Part shown: piece by piece, positions 1-7,601 of the stretch
How positions within the stretch are numbered: position 1 is the first letter of the stretch
Layout: every line of letters begins with the position of its first letter
NCBI GenBank assembly: GCA_020722085.1
Contig: DYLN01000011.1
Span: forward strand, 1-50,097
Length of the DNA: 50,097 nt
Direction: 5' to 3'
Origin: Melioribacter roseus
Lineage (GTDB): Bacteria; Bacteroidota; Ignavibacteria; Ignavibacteriales; Melioribacteraceae
Notes under the pieces: generated by a model
What the model was told of the DNA's origin: nothing
Database searches by the model: none
The model's input: the letters and a program-made list of their open reading frames with translations, nothing else
Translations under genes and position numbers: made by a program

Positions 1-61
1 AGATTTAATCTGTTGGAAGGGGGTCCTTTTTTATTAAACGTTTTGGACAGATGTGTGAAAT

Positions 62-90
62 ATAATAAGTTAATGAAATTAAATTGACAA
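62..90 (-). promoter_or_regulatory. Candidate housekeeping promoter reading out of the window
   Basis: On the minus strand TTGTCA is followed after exactly 17 bases by TATTAT, one mismatch each from the sigma-70 consensus. It would drive a gene lying beyond base 1. In AT-rich DNA such matches also arise by chance, and the promoter consensus of this organism is unknown. Confidence 0.4.
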
Positions 91-108
91 TAGATTAATA
101 ACGTTTTC

Positions 109-137
109 ATATCAGGAAATTTTTTTTGATTTGTCAA
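109..137 (-). promoter_or_regulatory. Second candidate promoter, tandem to 62-90
   Basis: On the minus strand TTGACA, a perfect -35 box, is followed after 17 bases by TGATAT, a fair -10 box. It lies upstream of and in the same direction as the 62-90 site, so the gene beyond base 1 may have two starts and may be independent of the flagellar transcript. Confidence 0.35.
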
Positions 138-302
138 ATTATTTTTTTATTTCAGAGCATTTTTAACGAAGGTTTACCCAACCGGAGTTAATTCACCGCA
201 GAAGTTTTTACAAATATAGGGACTGATCAAAATTTGAATAAGGTCTTTGAGTTTTTTTATGAGGCTATTTTTTTGAATAGTTTTTAATCTTATTTTGAAT
301 TT

Positions 303-2198
303 TCATTTTACCACAGGGAAGGACAATGTTACTTTTGTGCCGGATTTTTTATCGCTTTGAATCCGGAATTCGCCGTTCATTAATTTTGTTAACTTATACG
401 CAATTGTTAATCCCAGACCCGCACCGTCATAAGCTCTTGTATATGGTTCTTCATTTTCCTGAACAAATGGTTCTAAAATTCTTTTTAACTGCTGCTTATC
501 AATTCCGCTGCCTGTATCAGAAATAATTATTTCCAGATTACTGCCAGTTAATCTCGAACTTAGAACTATTTCGCCTTCGCTGGTAAATTTTATTGCATTA
601 TCGACGAGAGCAAAAACTATTTTTTCTAGCTTTACCCAGTCGGCTTCTATTAAAACTTCCTCTTTTTCGAGAATAACATAAAATTCTAGATTCTTTTTCT
701 TCGCCTCTTCACTCTTCTTGCTGTATACCGACTTCAGTACTTTGTTACAGTTGAACTTTACACTTTCTATCTGAACCTCGCCGGATTCAATTTGCGAAAG
801 CTCAACAATATTAGAAAATAAATTCATAATTCTTGCAAACACTTCTTTTAAGACATTAATAAATTCTATTACCGAATCGTAGTCTTTTGTTTTTAACGCG
901 TCATCAATTATCTCGGCGTATCCGTTAACTGCATTTATTGGTGTACGAATTTCATGAGACATATTTTCAAGAAAAGTAGTTTTCAATTTATTTAAGTACA
1001 ACTCTTTTTCGTAAGCGATACGCAATTGTTTTTCATATAAAACTCTTTCTGTAATATCATGGATAGACATAACATACAATTTTTCGTTCTCGAGGTGATC
1101 GTTTATTTCAATCATTTTTGCCTGAAAAACTTTTTTGCCTATTTGACCGTTTTTTGATTCTCTCATGATCGGCAAATCCGGCAGCTCAAACCTAAACGAA
1201 ACGTCAAAACTATTTTCTACACTCAATTTGTTTACTGCTTTGTAAAAATTATCAACCAAAACCGGCTCTAATAAATCTTCAATTCTTTTCCCTTCAACTA
1301 TTTCTTTGTTGATTTCGAATGCAGTACAAAAGTTATCGTTGGCATTGGCAAAAACGTATTTGTCCTCTTTTTTTGAAATGATAAGTAGTAGGTCGGTAAT
1401 ATTATTTATAATTGATTTTAATCTGTTCTCGGACTTTTTGATTATTCTGTTTTTTTGAATATGATTGGTAATATCGTTGGCTTTGAATATAAATGCCCAA
1501 GATTCATTTATACTTGTAATAGGTTCAAGAATTAAATCATAAAAACTGATTTCCTTCTTTTTATTTTCGTAGCTGATTGACCCGTTCCACTCCGTTTTGT
1601 TATTCAGCGCAGTTGACAGTGATGCAAGTTCGCTCTGACTTAAATAAAAAGAAAAAACAGAAAGAAGCGAATTGTTATATAATGATTCAAGTTTTAAATC
1701 AAGAATGTTTTCGAAAGCCGGAGTAGTGTATAAAATTAATCCGTCGTAACTTATTATCATCACCGGTATGTTGCTGTGCTCAAGTGCCCGATAAAGATTG
1801 TTTATCTTTTCTTCAAATTTTGTTTCCGGATTTTCAAATTCAAAAAAACATATAACATACTCGCTGCCGTCAATCAATATCCGTTCGATATGTACTTTTA
1901 CATTTTCATAATCCTTATCAGCAAAATACATTTCGGTAACTACGCTTTCATAGTTGCTTTCTCTCAGTCCGAGAATTATATTTTCAATTTTAGGTTCGGT
2001 GTTTAATCTGCTTATTAAGTCACCCTCCGCCATGTCAAAATATTTTCTAAAATTGTTGTTGGCAAAAATTAACCGGGAATCCTGGTCTACAATTAATATT
2101 GGAGGGCTGCCGGGCAATTGATTAAGGAGTTTGTAACTCTGCAAAGTTTCTGCACTTATTTTCTTTTTGAAACCGGTATAGTCAACATATTTTAACAT
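303..2198 (-). CDS. Cytoplasmic multi-PAS sensor histidine kinase
   Basis: A 631-residue histidine kinase with no membrane segment, so it should sense a cytoplasmic signal. Three PAS-like regions lie at about residues 25-110, 130-245 and 255-390. A HisKA domain follows with the phosphoacceptor His415 in an SHEIRTP box, then an HATPase_c domain with the N box (Asn534 in DNAIKF), DTGSGI near 561 and GAGLGL near 592. All catalytic boxes are intact, so it should be an active kinase. It overlaps the preceding unknown gene by 17 bases and probably shares its sigma-28-like promoter. It has no receiver of its own. The nearby response regulators at 2870-3526, 3519-3917 and 5566-6276 are obvious candidate partners, but that pairing is inference. 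Confidence 0.93.
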   Translation of the reverse strand: MLKYVDYTGFKKKISAETLQSYKLLNQLPGSPPILIVDQDSRLIFANNNFRKYFDMAEGDLISRLNTEPKIENIILGLRESNYESVVTEMYFADKDYENVKVHIERILIDGSEYVICFFEFENPETKFEEKINNLYRALEHSNIPVMIISYDGLILYTTPAFENILDLKLESLYNNSLLSVFSFYLSQSELASLSTALNNKTEWNGSISYENKKKEISFYDLILEPITSINESWAFIFKANDITNHIQKNRIIKKSENRLKSIINNITDLLLIISKKEDKYVFANANDNFCTAFEINKEIVEGKRIEDLLEPVLVDNFYKAVNKLSVENSFDVSFRFELPDLPIMRESKNGQIGKKVFQAKMIEINDHLENEKLYVMSIHDITERVLYEKQLRIAYEKELYLNKLKTTFLENMSHEIRTPINAVNGYAEIIDDALKTKDYDSVIEFINVLKEVFARIMNLFSNIVELSQIESGEVQIESVKFNCNKVLKSVYSKKSEEAKKKNLEFYVILEKEEVLIEADWVKLEKIVFALVDNAIKFTSEGEIVLSSRLTGSNLEIIISDTGSGIDKQQLKRILEPFVQENEEPYTRAYDGAGLGLTIAYKLTKLMNGEFRIQSDKKSGTKVTLSFPVVK

Positions 2199-2808
2199 TT
2201 TTCAATTTCACTCTGTTAGTTGGTATATTATCAGTATGGAAAATGAATTTGTCCGGCACTAATTTCATTACAAATTCGATTAGTAATCCGGCGGTTCTTT
2301 TTAATTCCAGGTCAATTGCATCAATTATGTCGCCGGATAAGCCGGCAAGCATACTTTCGTTTAACTCCCTCCCTTTTATTTCTTTTGCATAATTAATTCT
2401 TGCAAAAAGGTTTTTCAAACTTTCAAATTCAAGCAATGTGCCGGGATCTAGCACATAGTTATTTGGAGCTGGTACTTCAAACAATAATGTAACAGAATCG
2501 TCTGACTCCATTTTAATATTTAAATTTACTGCCGATATTGCTTCGGGGTACGAAATATTTATTACGGTAAAGAAGTTAAAACCATTAGTCGAAAAAGAAA
2601 TCTCAAGTTTTTGATTCTCTTCATAAACGAGATTTTTTAACGACCATCCGAGTTTTGACAAATATTTTACAGCAGGAGACAGCTCGGCTTCATCGTCGGA
2701 TTCTCTATATTTTTCGTACAAAGACCTAAACGAATTTTTCTTTCGGTAAGCAGTGTTTTTCTGCTGCAGCAAATCATTTGAGGCTATATTTGATACTTTT
2801 GCAAGCAT
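2182..2808 (-). CDS. Uncharacterised protein of the motility-control block
   Basis: A 208-residue soluble protein I do not recognise. The first 40 residues are basic and probably disordered. The rest alternates predicted strands (about 65-125) with a helical C-terminal third rich in Leu and Ile. There is no signal peptide, membrane segment or clear motif. It overlaps the histidine kinase gene by 17 bases, which points to translational coupling and a joint role, perhaps as a regulator or ligand-binding partner of that kinase. The start is ATG, preceded by a GAGGG ribosome site 7 bases upstream. A sigma-28-type promoter lies directly upstream, so the pair is probably expressed late in flagellar assembly. 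Confidence 0.8.
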   Translation of the reverse strand: MLAKVSNIASNDLLQQKNTAYRKKNSFRSLYEKYRESDDEAELSPAVKYLSKLGWSLKNLVYEENQKLEISFSTNGFNFFTVINISYPEAISAVNLNIKMESDDSVTLLFEVPAPNNYVLDPGTLLEFESLKNLFARINYAKEIKGRELNESMLAGLSGDIIDAIDLELKRTAGLLIEFVMKLVPDKFIFHTDNIPTNRVKLKNVKIC

Positions 2809-2826
2809 AGATTTTCCCTCATTTTA

Positions 2827-2853
2827 TTATCGAAGGAAAGTCGGAAAAATTTA
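2827..2853 (-). promoter_or_regulatory. Candidate sigma-28 (FliA) promoter
   Basis: On the minus strand the -35 box TAAATTTT matches the enteric sigma-28 consensus TAAAGTTT in 7 of 8 positions. The -10 box TTCGATAA matches GCCGATAA in 6 of 8, and the 11-base gap between the two octamers is exact. It lies in the 61-base gap upstream of the 208-residue gene and its kinase. The predicted start leaves a very short leader (about 12 bases) that still contains the GAGGG ribosome site. The matching sigma factor is encoded in this window, although it lacks region 3. Confidence 0.5.
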
Positions 2854-2869
2854 AGCGGAGATGCAAAAA

Positions 2870-3526
2870 TCAGAGCTTGAGCATTTTTTGATTGGGTGTG
2901 TATTCAATTAATTCGGGGTTTTTAATATTAATCAGATTATTTACAAGCAGCTTAATCCGTTCAATAGATTTTCTAATTATTTGTATATCTTCTTTAACGT
3001 GCGAATATTCAACACCGTCTAGTTCTTCATTAAGGCTGTTAAAAGAAATAACGAGACTGCTAAGCGGATTATTAATTTCATGTCCTATTGTACATGCCAT
3101 TTCAATTATTGCTTTATTATGCTCTATGCCCTTCAATTCATTTTGAAGCATATTAATTCTTATACCTGTTCGAATGCGGGCTAATAATTCCTGGTTTTCA
3201 ATAGGCTTTACAAGGAAATCATCGGCACCTATGTCCAGTCCTTTTACTCTGTCGTTTAAAGACGGACGCGCTGTAAGGATGATATAATAAATCAATTTCA
3301 GTTTCTCATTTGACTTTATTTCTTTGCATAATTGAAGTCCATCCATTATAGGCATCATCCAATCTGCGATGATAACAATAGGCTGAAAAGTTTCGAGAAT
3401 CTCAAGCGCTTCTATGCCATTGTTACATGTTTTTACTTCGTAACCATTTTTAGTCAGAAGTTTTTCAAGAATATAACGCGTATCCTTCTCATCCTCAACA
3501 ATCAATATTTTTACTTTCTTATCCAC
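2870..3526 (-). CDS. Response regulator fused to a lone histidine phosphotransfer (DHp/HisKA) domain
   Basis: A 218-residue protein with an N-terminal receiver (acidic pocket IVEDE, phosphoacceptor Asp55, Thr in ILTAR, Lys in VKPIE), then a coiled linker and a HisKA-type dimerisation domain with His149 in the box IGHEINNPLSS. The protein stops right after this two-helix region: no N, G1 or G2 ATP-binding box follows, and the downstream bases encode an unrelated gene. It cannot autophosphorylate by itself. It could pass phosphate between its own Asp and His, like Spo0B-type phosphotransferases, or be phosphorylated by a partner. The start is GTG and it overlaps the upstream regulator by 8 bases. 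Activity is inferred only from retained residues. Confidence 0.9.
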   Translation of the reverse strand: MDKKVKILIVEDEKDTRYILEKLLTKNGYEVKTCNNGIEALEILETFQPIVIIADWMMPIMDGLQLCKEIKSNEKLKLIYYIILTARPSLNDRVKGLDIGADDFLVKPIENQELLARIRTGIRINMLQNELKGIEHNKAIIEMACTIGHEINNPLSSLVISFNSLNEELDGVEYSHVKEDIQIIRKSIERIKLLVNNLINIKNPELIEYTPNQKMLKL

Positions 3527-3917
3527 GGTTTGTTAATTCTCGTATTAAATTAATAAACATATTCAAATCGTTTATCGGTTTAGTTAGTATATAATCATTA
3601 TTTTCATCAAAAGAAATTCCTTCTTTCGCTGTTTTATTATCGTAGCCGGTTACTAAAAGTACAGGTATTTTCCTATACCTTTTATTTTCTTTAATCTTAG
3701 AGTATAAGATTTTCCCATTAATTTTAGTGTTATTAAAATAAGTTTTCGCAAGATTAATGTCTATTATAATAAGACAATAAGAGTCTGTATCAAGGCGTTT
3801 CATCACTTCATCACCGCTCTCTGTAAAATAGAGCAAATAACCGGCTTTTGTTAACACGATGCGGTAAAATTCCTTTGTAAAAGGATCGTCTTCTATAATT
3901 AGAATTTTATTCTGCAT
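3519..3917 (-). CDS. Single-domain response regulator
   Basis: A CheY-like receiver with the acidic pair in IIEDD, phosphoacceptor Asp53 in IIIDINL (numbered from the chosen ATG), Thr in LVTGY and Lys in LTKPI. There is no output domain. A TTG seven codons upstream (3938) would extend it into motB, but the ATG places the receiver at the protein's first residues, as is usual. Neither start has a good ribosome site. The loop after Asp53 carries an insertion (LAKTYFNNTKING) in place of the usual short MPxMDG turn, so its partner surface is unusual. It sits between the second stator pair and the REC-DHp gene. Confidence 0.88.
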   Translation of the reverse strand: MQNKILIIEDDPFTKEFYRIVLTKAGYLLYFTESGDEVMKRLDTDSYCLIIIDINLAKTYFNNTKINGKILYSKIKENKRYRKIPVLLVTGYDNKTAKEGISFDENNDYILTKPINDLNMFINLIRELTNRG

Positions 3918-3921
3918 TACA

Positions 3922-4686
3922 TTACAAATATTTGACAATAATACTAATTCTTCTGTTAACTACACTAAACGGATTATTTTTATCCCTTAATCTTTTATCG
4001 GCATAGCCTCTAATTTCATCTATTTGTTTATCCGGCACGCCTCCCTTTTCTAATGCAATCCGGGCAGCATTTGCTCTATCGGTACTAAGATAATAATTGT
4101 CATAATCTTTTCTAAAATTCTGATTATACGTTCTCGAATCCGTATGTCCTTCAACAACAATTTTATTTGGAAGCGATTTTATCTCACCGCCGATTTTCAG
4201 TAGAATTTTTTCTGCCTCAGGGTTTAGTTTAGCGCTGCCGATTTCGAAAAAAACATTATTTGCCGATTCAAGCATTTCAATTCTTAATCCTTCATCTACC
4301 ATCTTAAATTCAATTTGTTTACTAAGTTTTTCAAACTCCGGATTCTTAGAAAGTTCCTTTTGAATTTCCTCTTTCATTTTTTCAAATTTTGCTTTTTGAG
4401 CTTCTTTATCTATATTTTTATTACCAACAAAGGAGAGGTCGATTGCGCTGTTTTTTATGCCGCTTGAATTCTTAAAATTAATAGAAAAACTCGAAGGGTC
4501 TTTAAAATACCCAGCCACTGCTTTTTTTACTTCCTCATTTTGAGCAAGAATCCATAAAACGATAAACAATGCCATCATCGCAGTCACAAAATCCGCATAG
4601 GCTACTTTCCAGGCACCGCCGTGTGCATGACCATGTTTTTTTTTGCCGGTTTTATTAACAAAAACTATATCTTCTTTTTCAGCCAT
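3922..4686 (-). CDS. motB: Flagellar motor stator protein MotB (set 2)
   Basis: Anchors the stator to peptidoglycan and supplies the ion-binding aspartate. There is a basic, His-rich cytoplasmic N-terminus (KKKHGHAHGG), then one membrane helix with Asp32 in VAYADFVTAMM, the same number as the critical Asp of E. coli MotB. A plug and linker region follows, then an OmpA-like peptidoglycan-binding domain (VVEGHTDSR near residue 180, ending VNRRISIIV). At 254 residues it is slightly shorter than E. coli MotB (308). It overlaps motA set 2 by 8 bases. The pair resembles the enteric proton-type stator and differs clearly from set 1 in this window. Confidence 0.96.
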   Translation of the reverse strand: MAEKEDIVFVNKTGKKKHGHAHGGAWKVAYADFVTAMMALFIVLWILAQNEEVKKAVAGYFKDPSSFSINFKNSSGIKNSAIDLSFVGNKNIDKEAQKAKFEKMKEEIQKELSKNPEFEKLSKQIEFKMVDEGLRIEMLESANNVFFEIGSAKLNPEAEKILLKIGGEIKSLPNKIVVEGHTDSRTYNQNFRKDYDNYYLSTDRANAARIALEKGGVPDKQIDEIRGYADKRLRDKNNPFSVVNRRISIIVKYL

Positions 4687-5545
4687 CGGTGTGTTTTTTA
4701 CCTCTTATAAAATTTTCGAGTTCTGAAAAAGTGGGGCGCAAGTCAGAAAAAATTGTTCTCCTTGCCATCTCAACGGCAATTATCGGTGGGTTTCCTTTTG
4801 CATAAGCTACAATACAGACTTTTATTGTTTCTAGGTATCTAATTTTGCTTTCAATATCATGTTCAATATTTGTAGCAATCGGATTTACAAAACCATAAGA
4901 GAGCAGCACTCCCAGAAAAGTACCAACAAGTGCCGCTGCAACGTGATGACCGACAGCAACAGCACCTTCATCAATTGAACTCATAGTAACGATAATGCCT
5001 AAAACTGCAGCAACAATTCCGATACCAGGCAGTGAATCGGCAATTTTAGTTATTGTAGCGGGAATCGGTTTGGATTCTATTTCGAAAGTCTCTATTTCTT
5101 TATCAATAAGACTTTCCAGTTCGTGCCCGGGTATTGCGCCTGAAAGCATAATTTTCATTGTATCGCAGAAGAAGTTAACGGCAAATTTATTTTCAATAAA
5201 TTTTTTATTAACGGAAAGCACTTTGCTTTTTTCCGGCGATTCAATATGCGCCTCTATCGATAAAAGTCCATCCCTTTGAGAGATAAGAAATAAGTCGTTA
5301 AAAGATTTCAGAAGCTCAAGATAGTCCTGTTTTGTAATCGAATGATTTTTAAACAAATTTGGTATTGCACCTATTATTTTTTTCAGCATTGAAGGAGTAG
5401 ACATTATCAGCATACTTCCAATTCCGGTTCCTACAATAATCATAAACTCAGCCCATTGTAAAAGTAAAAGCAGCTGACCGCCTGCAATTGTAAAGCCGAC
5501 TATAATTGCAATTAAAACAACTGCTATACCGATTATTACAAACAT
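4679..5545 (-). CDS. motA: Flagellar motor stator protein MotA (set 2)
   Basis: The ion-channel stator subunit that pushes on FliG. Its 288 residues match the long E. coli MotA (295) rather than the short Bacillus type. Four membrane helices are visible: two at the N-terminus (to about residue 50), a large cytoplasmic loop holding the FliG-contact region, and two near 170-230. Conserved prolines occur in DSLPGIG and in FVNPIA at the helix ends, matching Pro173 and Pro222 of E. coli. It starts 20 bases after the REC-HPt gene with a GGAAG ribosome site, and is translationally coupled to motB set 2. Confidence 0.96.
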   Translation of the reverse strand: MFVIIGIAVVLIAIIVGFTIAGGQLLLLLQWAEFMIIVGTGIGSMLIMSTPSMLKKIIGAIPNLFKNHSITKQDYLELLKSFNDLFLISQRDGLLSIEAHIESPEKSKVLSVNKKFIENKFAVNFFCDTMKIMLSGAIPGHELESLIDKEIETFEIESKPIPATITKIADSLPGIGIVAAVLGIIVTMSSIDEGAVAVGHHVAAALVGTFLGVLLSYGFVNPIATNIEHDIESKIRYLETIKVCIVAYAKGNPPIIAVEMARRTIFSDLRPTFSELENFIRGKKHTDG

Positions 5546-5565
5546 GTTTTAACTTCCTAAAATTT

Positions 5566-6276
5566 TCAATAATGGACAGTTTTTAACTCATCTACCAAAG
5601 AAAAAATTTGATTGCATTTAGCTTCTATCAGGTCCCAATCAAGAGCATTTTTACCCAGCAATTTTTCAACATCTTCACTAATTGCAGTTAACTGGGGAAA
5701 TCTAATTGAGCCGCCGCTTCCCTTTATTTCGTGAACAACTGCTCTTATTAAATCGTCATTTCTTGTCTGAAGCCCGGTAAGAAGATACTTCTTTTTCTGT
5801 ACGAAACTTTTGATAAAAAAAGTACGAAGCTGGTTTATCATCTCTGCCGATTCACTCTCGGTAAAGTAGCTGTCTTTTTTTGCCCCAACAATTAAGTCTT
5901 TGCCTAACAATTCATTTATAGACTTTACAATTATTTCTTTTTTGAGGGGTTTCGAAATCACGCGGTCTGCACCGGCTTCAATTACAGCCATAACGTTGCT
6001 TTTGTTGGTATTTGCACTAATTACAATCACTGGAATTTTATTAAGCATGTCAATAAGCTTAATTACTTTCAGCATTTTAATTCCGTCAACATTGGGCATA
6101 ACAAGATCAAGCAAAATCAAATCCGGCTTATATTCAATTGCTTTCTGAATTCCCTCTAAACCGTCGCTGCATGTAGTAACATCGAAATTATATTCCTTAA
6201 AAAAATTTTTTAGGGAATAAAGAATCACATCCGAATCGTCAACCACAAGAACTTTTATCGTCTTTTTTTTATCCAT
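5566..6276 (-). CDS. Response regulator with C-terminal HPt domain
   Basis: Residues 1-130 form a receiver with VVDDSD, phosphoacceptor Asp57 in LILLDLVMP, and Lys in ISKPLKK. A linker then leads to a helical domain with the box VHEIKGSGGSIRF (His182), typical of a histidine phosphotransfer domain. It has no kinase or DNA-binding part. Such REC-HPt proteins act as relays in multi-step phosphorelays. The ATG overlaps the csrA stop (TGATG). An in-frame GTG one codon earlier is also possible. Its position between csrA and motAB suggests a role in motility control, but no target can be read from the sequence. Confidence 0.9.
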   Translation of the reverse strand: MDKKKTIKVLVVDDSDVILYSLKNFFKEYNFDVTTCSDGLEGIQKAIEYKPDLILLDLVMPNVDGIKMLKVIKLIDMLNKIPVIVISANTNKSNVMAVIEAGADRVISKPLKKEIIVKSINELLGKDLIVGAKKDSYFTESESAEMINQLRTFFIKSFVQKKKYLLTGLQTRNDDLIRAVVHEIKGSGGSIRFPQLTAISEDVEKLLGKNALDWDLIEAKCNQIFSLVDELKTVHY

Positions 6277-6518
6277 CACAGTCTTTGAATTTTATTTATC
6301 ACAAAATTTTCCGCCGGAAGAATTTTTTCTTTGCTGTTTATTTTTGCCTCATGATTAATTTGTTTTATTTTTTCATATACTTCCGAGCGGTATATTTCAA
6401 CATCTTCTGGAGCATAGAAACCTATCTTAACCTGATTTTCCTGAATGCCCAATATTTTTATTTTTATATTTCTTCCGATAAAAATTTCTTCTTCGATTTT
6501 TCTTTTAAGAATCAGCAT
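6276..6518 (-). CDS. csrA: Carbon storage regulator CsrA
   Basis: A dimeric RNA-binding translational regulator that recognises GGA motifs, usually repressing mRNAs by covering the ribosome site. The first 60 residues match the family: MLILKRK, EEEIFIG, VKIGFYAPEDVEIYR and EVYEKI. The conserved Arg in the EIYRSEVY segment, part of the RNA-binding surface, is present. A 20-residue Lys-rich tail follows, longer than E. coli CsrA (61 residues). It overlaps fliW at TAATG, the classic fliW-csrA arrangement in which FliW sequesters CsrA until flagellin is available. The flgB leader in this window carries GGA motifs and is a possible target. Confidence 0.97.
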   Translation of the reverse strand: MLILKRKIEEEIFIGRNIKIKILGIQENQVKIGFYAPEDVEIYRSEVYEKIKQINHEAKINSKEKILPAENFVINKIQRL

Positions 6519-6913
6519 TATCCGGCTTCCTCTACTTTGGAGAAAAGTTTATAGTTCAGCAGATATCTTTCTTCGTCAAGAATTTTCTGATAGCCGGCAT
6601 TATTGTCTCTGTTGATATAAACCGGCGCTTTCATATTTACGGTCACTTTAAGCGGGTCAGAATTTAACGTCACCAGCCCAAACACATCGGTCGAGTTGTC
6701 ATGAGGGTATTGATCATCAAGTACATCGAGATTTATAAGCGGAAATGCAACCTCGGCATCTTCGATGGAATTAAGCCAATGATAAATGCTGTTTTCCACT
6801 CTTATCAACAAAAACTTATGATAATCTTCGAACCCGAACAAACCGTTCTTAAAATAAATTATTTTCTCGGGTTCAAATTCTATTTCACCAAAATGAAAAG
6901 TTAGTATTTTCAT
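6518..6913 (-). CDS. fliW: Flagellar assembly factor FliW, CsrA antagonist
   Basis: A 131-residue soluble protein of the FliW family with the N-terminal beta segment KILTFHFGEIEFEPEKIIYF, then NGLFGFEDYHKFLLI and the LNSIEDAEVAFPLINL core. In Bacillus and Campylobacter FliW binds both flagellin and CsrA and so couples flagellin synthesis to secretion. It is immediately followed by csrA and preceded by motB set 1. The flagellin gene itself is not in this window. Confidence 0.95.
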   Translation of the reverse strand: MKILTFHFGEIEFEPEKIIYFKNGLFGFEDYHKFLLIRVENSIYHWLNSIEDAEVAFPLINLDVLDDQYPHDNSTDVFGLVTLNSDPLKVTVNMKAPVYINRDNNAGYQKILDEERYLLNYKLFSKVEEAG

Positions 6914-6920
6914 AATGTTT

Positions 6921-7601
6921 TCACTTTATAATTACTATGTCAACTCTTCTGTTTTTTGCTCTGCCTTCAACGGTAGAATTATCCGCAATAGGTTTATATT
7001 CTGAATAACCAACAATTGAAACTTTCTCAGGATCGAGTCCTTCGCTCTGAATTAAATAATATGCAGTGTTTAATGCTCTGTCAACCGACAAATGCCAGTT
7101 AGAAGGATAACTTCGATTATGAATCGGAATATTATCTGTATGTCCTTCAATCCGGATATCATTTGGAAGTTTTCTGACTATTGCTGCTAATTGTTGTAAA
7201 ATCAATTTCGATGCTGAATTCAACTCTGCACTTGCTGGGGGGAACAGAATATTTTCCATTATATGAATTGTAAAACCGCGTTCGTTTTCCTCAAGAGAAA
7301 CAGAGTTTCTGAATTCTTTTTTGTCTATAAGTCGCAGTAAATTGTTCCTCAAATCATCAATCTTTGAAGTTATTACCGGCTCTTTGGTTGATTTCAGACC
7401 TATCACTCTTCCGCCGGTGCCGAATGTGTTGCCGAGTGCAAATATCATTTTCGAATACTTGTTTAAATCAATATTAGAAATTGCATATAGAATTATGAAT
7501 AATCCCAAAAGAAGGGTTATTAAGTCAGCATAGGTAATTAAGTAACGGTCTTTGTCAGCTTCCTCATTGGGCAAAGAATTTTCATGCAATAAATATCTCA
7601 A
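6921..7601 (-). CDS. motB: Flagellar motor stator protein MotB (set 1)
   Basis: A short cytoplasmic N-terminus leads to one membrane helix with the ion-binding Asp in ITYADLITLLLGLF, a linker, and an OmpA-like domain (IRIEGHTDNIP, ending NRRVDIVI). The only upstream ATG (7733) would overlap motA by 136 bases and add 44 basic residues, placing the Asp at 70. I prefer the TTG at 7601, whose TTGA overlaps the motA stop and gives Asp26, within the usual 24-32 range. No strong ribosome site precedes either start. The sequence around the Asp resembles Bacillus-type MotB and differs from set 2. Confidence 0.93.
   Translation of the reverse strand: MRYLLHENSLPNEEADKDRYLITYADLITLLLGLFIILYAISNIDLNKYSKMIFALGNTFGTGGRVIGLKSTKEPVITSKIDDLRNNLLRLIDKKEFRNSVSLEENERGFTIHIMENILFPPASAELNSASKLILQQLAAIVRKLPNDIRIEGHTDNIPIHNRSYPSNWHLSVDRALNTAYYLIQSEGLDPEKVSIVGYSEYKPIADNSTVEGRAKNRRVDIVIIK

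Larger units (their letters stand above)
1..302. other. Intergenic region after the last gene of the cluster
   Basis: No credible coding region is seen on either strand. The stretch is very AT-rich. It follows the stop codon of the PAS histidine kinase and holds two minus-strand promoter-like sites (109-137 and 62-90) that would read out of the window towards a gene beyond base 1. No convincing stem-loop followed by a U-tract was found after the kinase gene, so I cannot say where the long flagellar transcript ends. Confidence 0.6.

Noticed and set aside
3991-4010. Minus-strand GCCGATAA-like -10 box inside motB set 2
   Set aside because: No TAAA box at the required distance, and it lies inside a coding gene.
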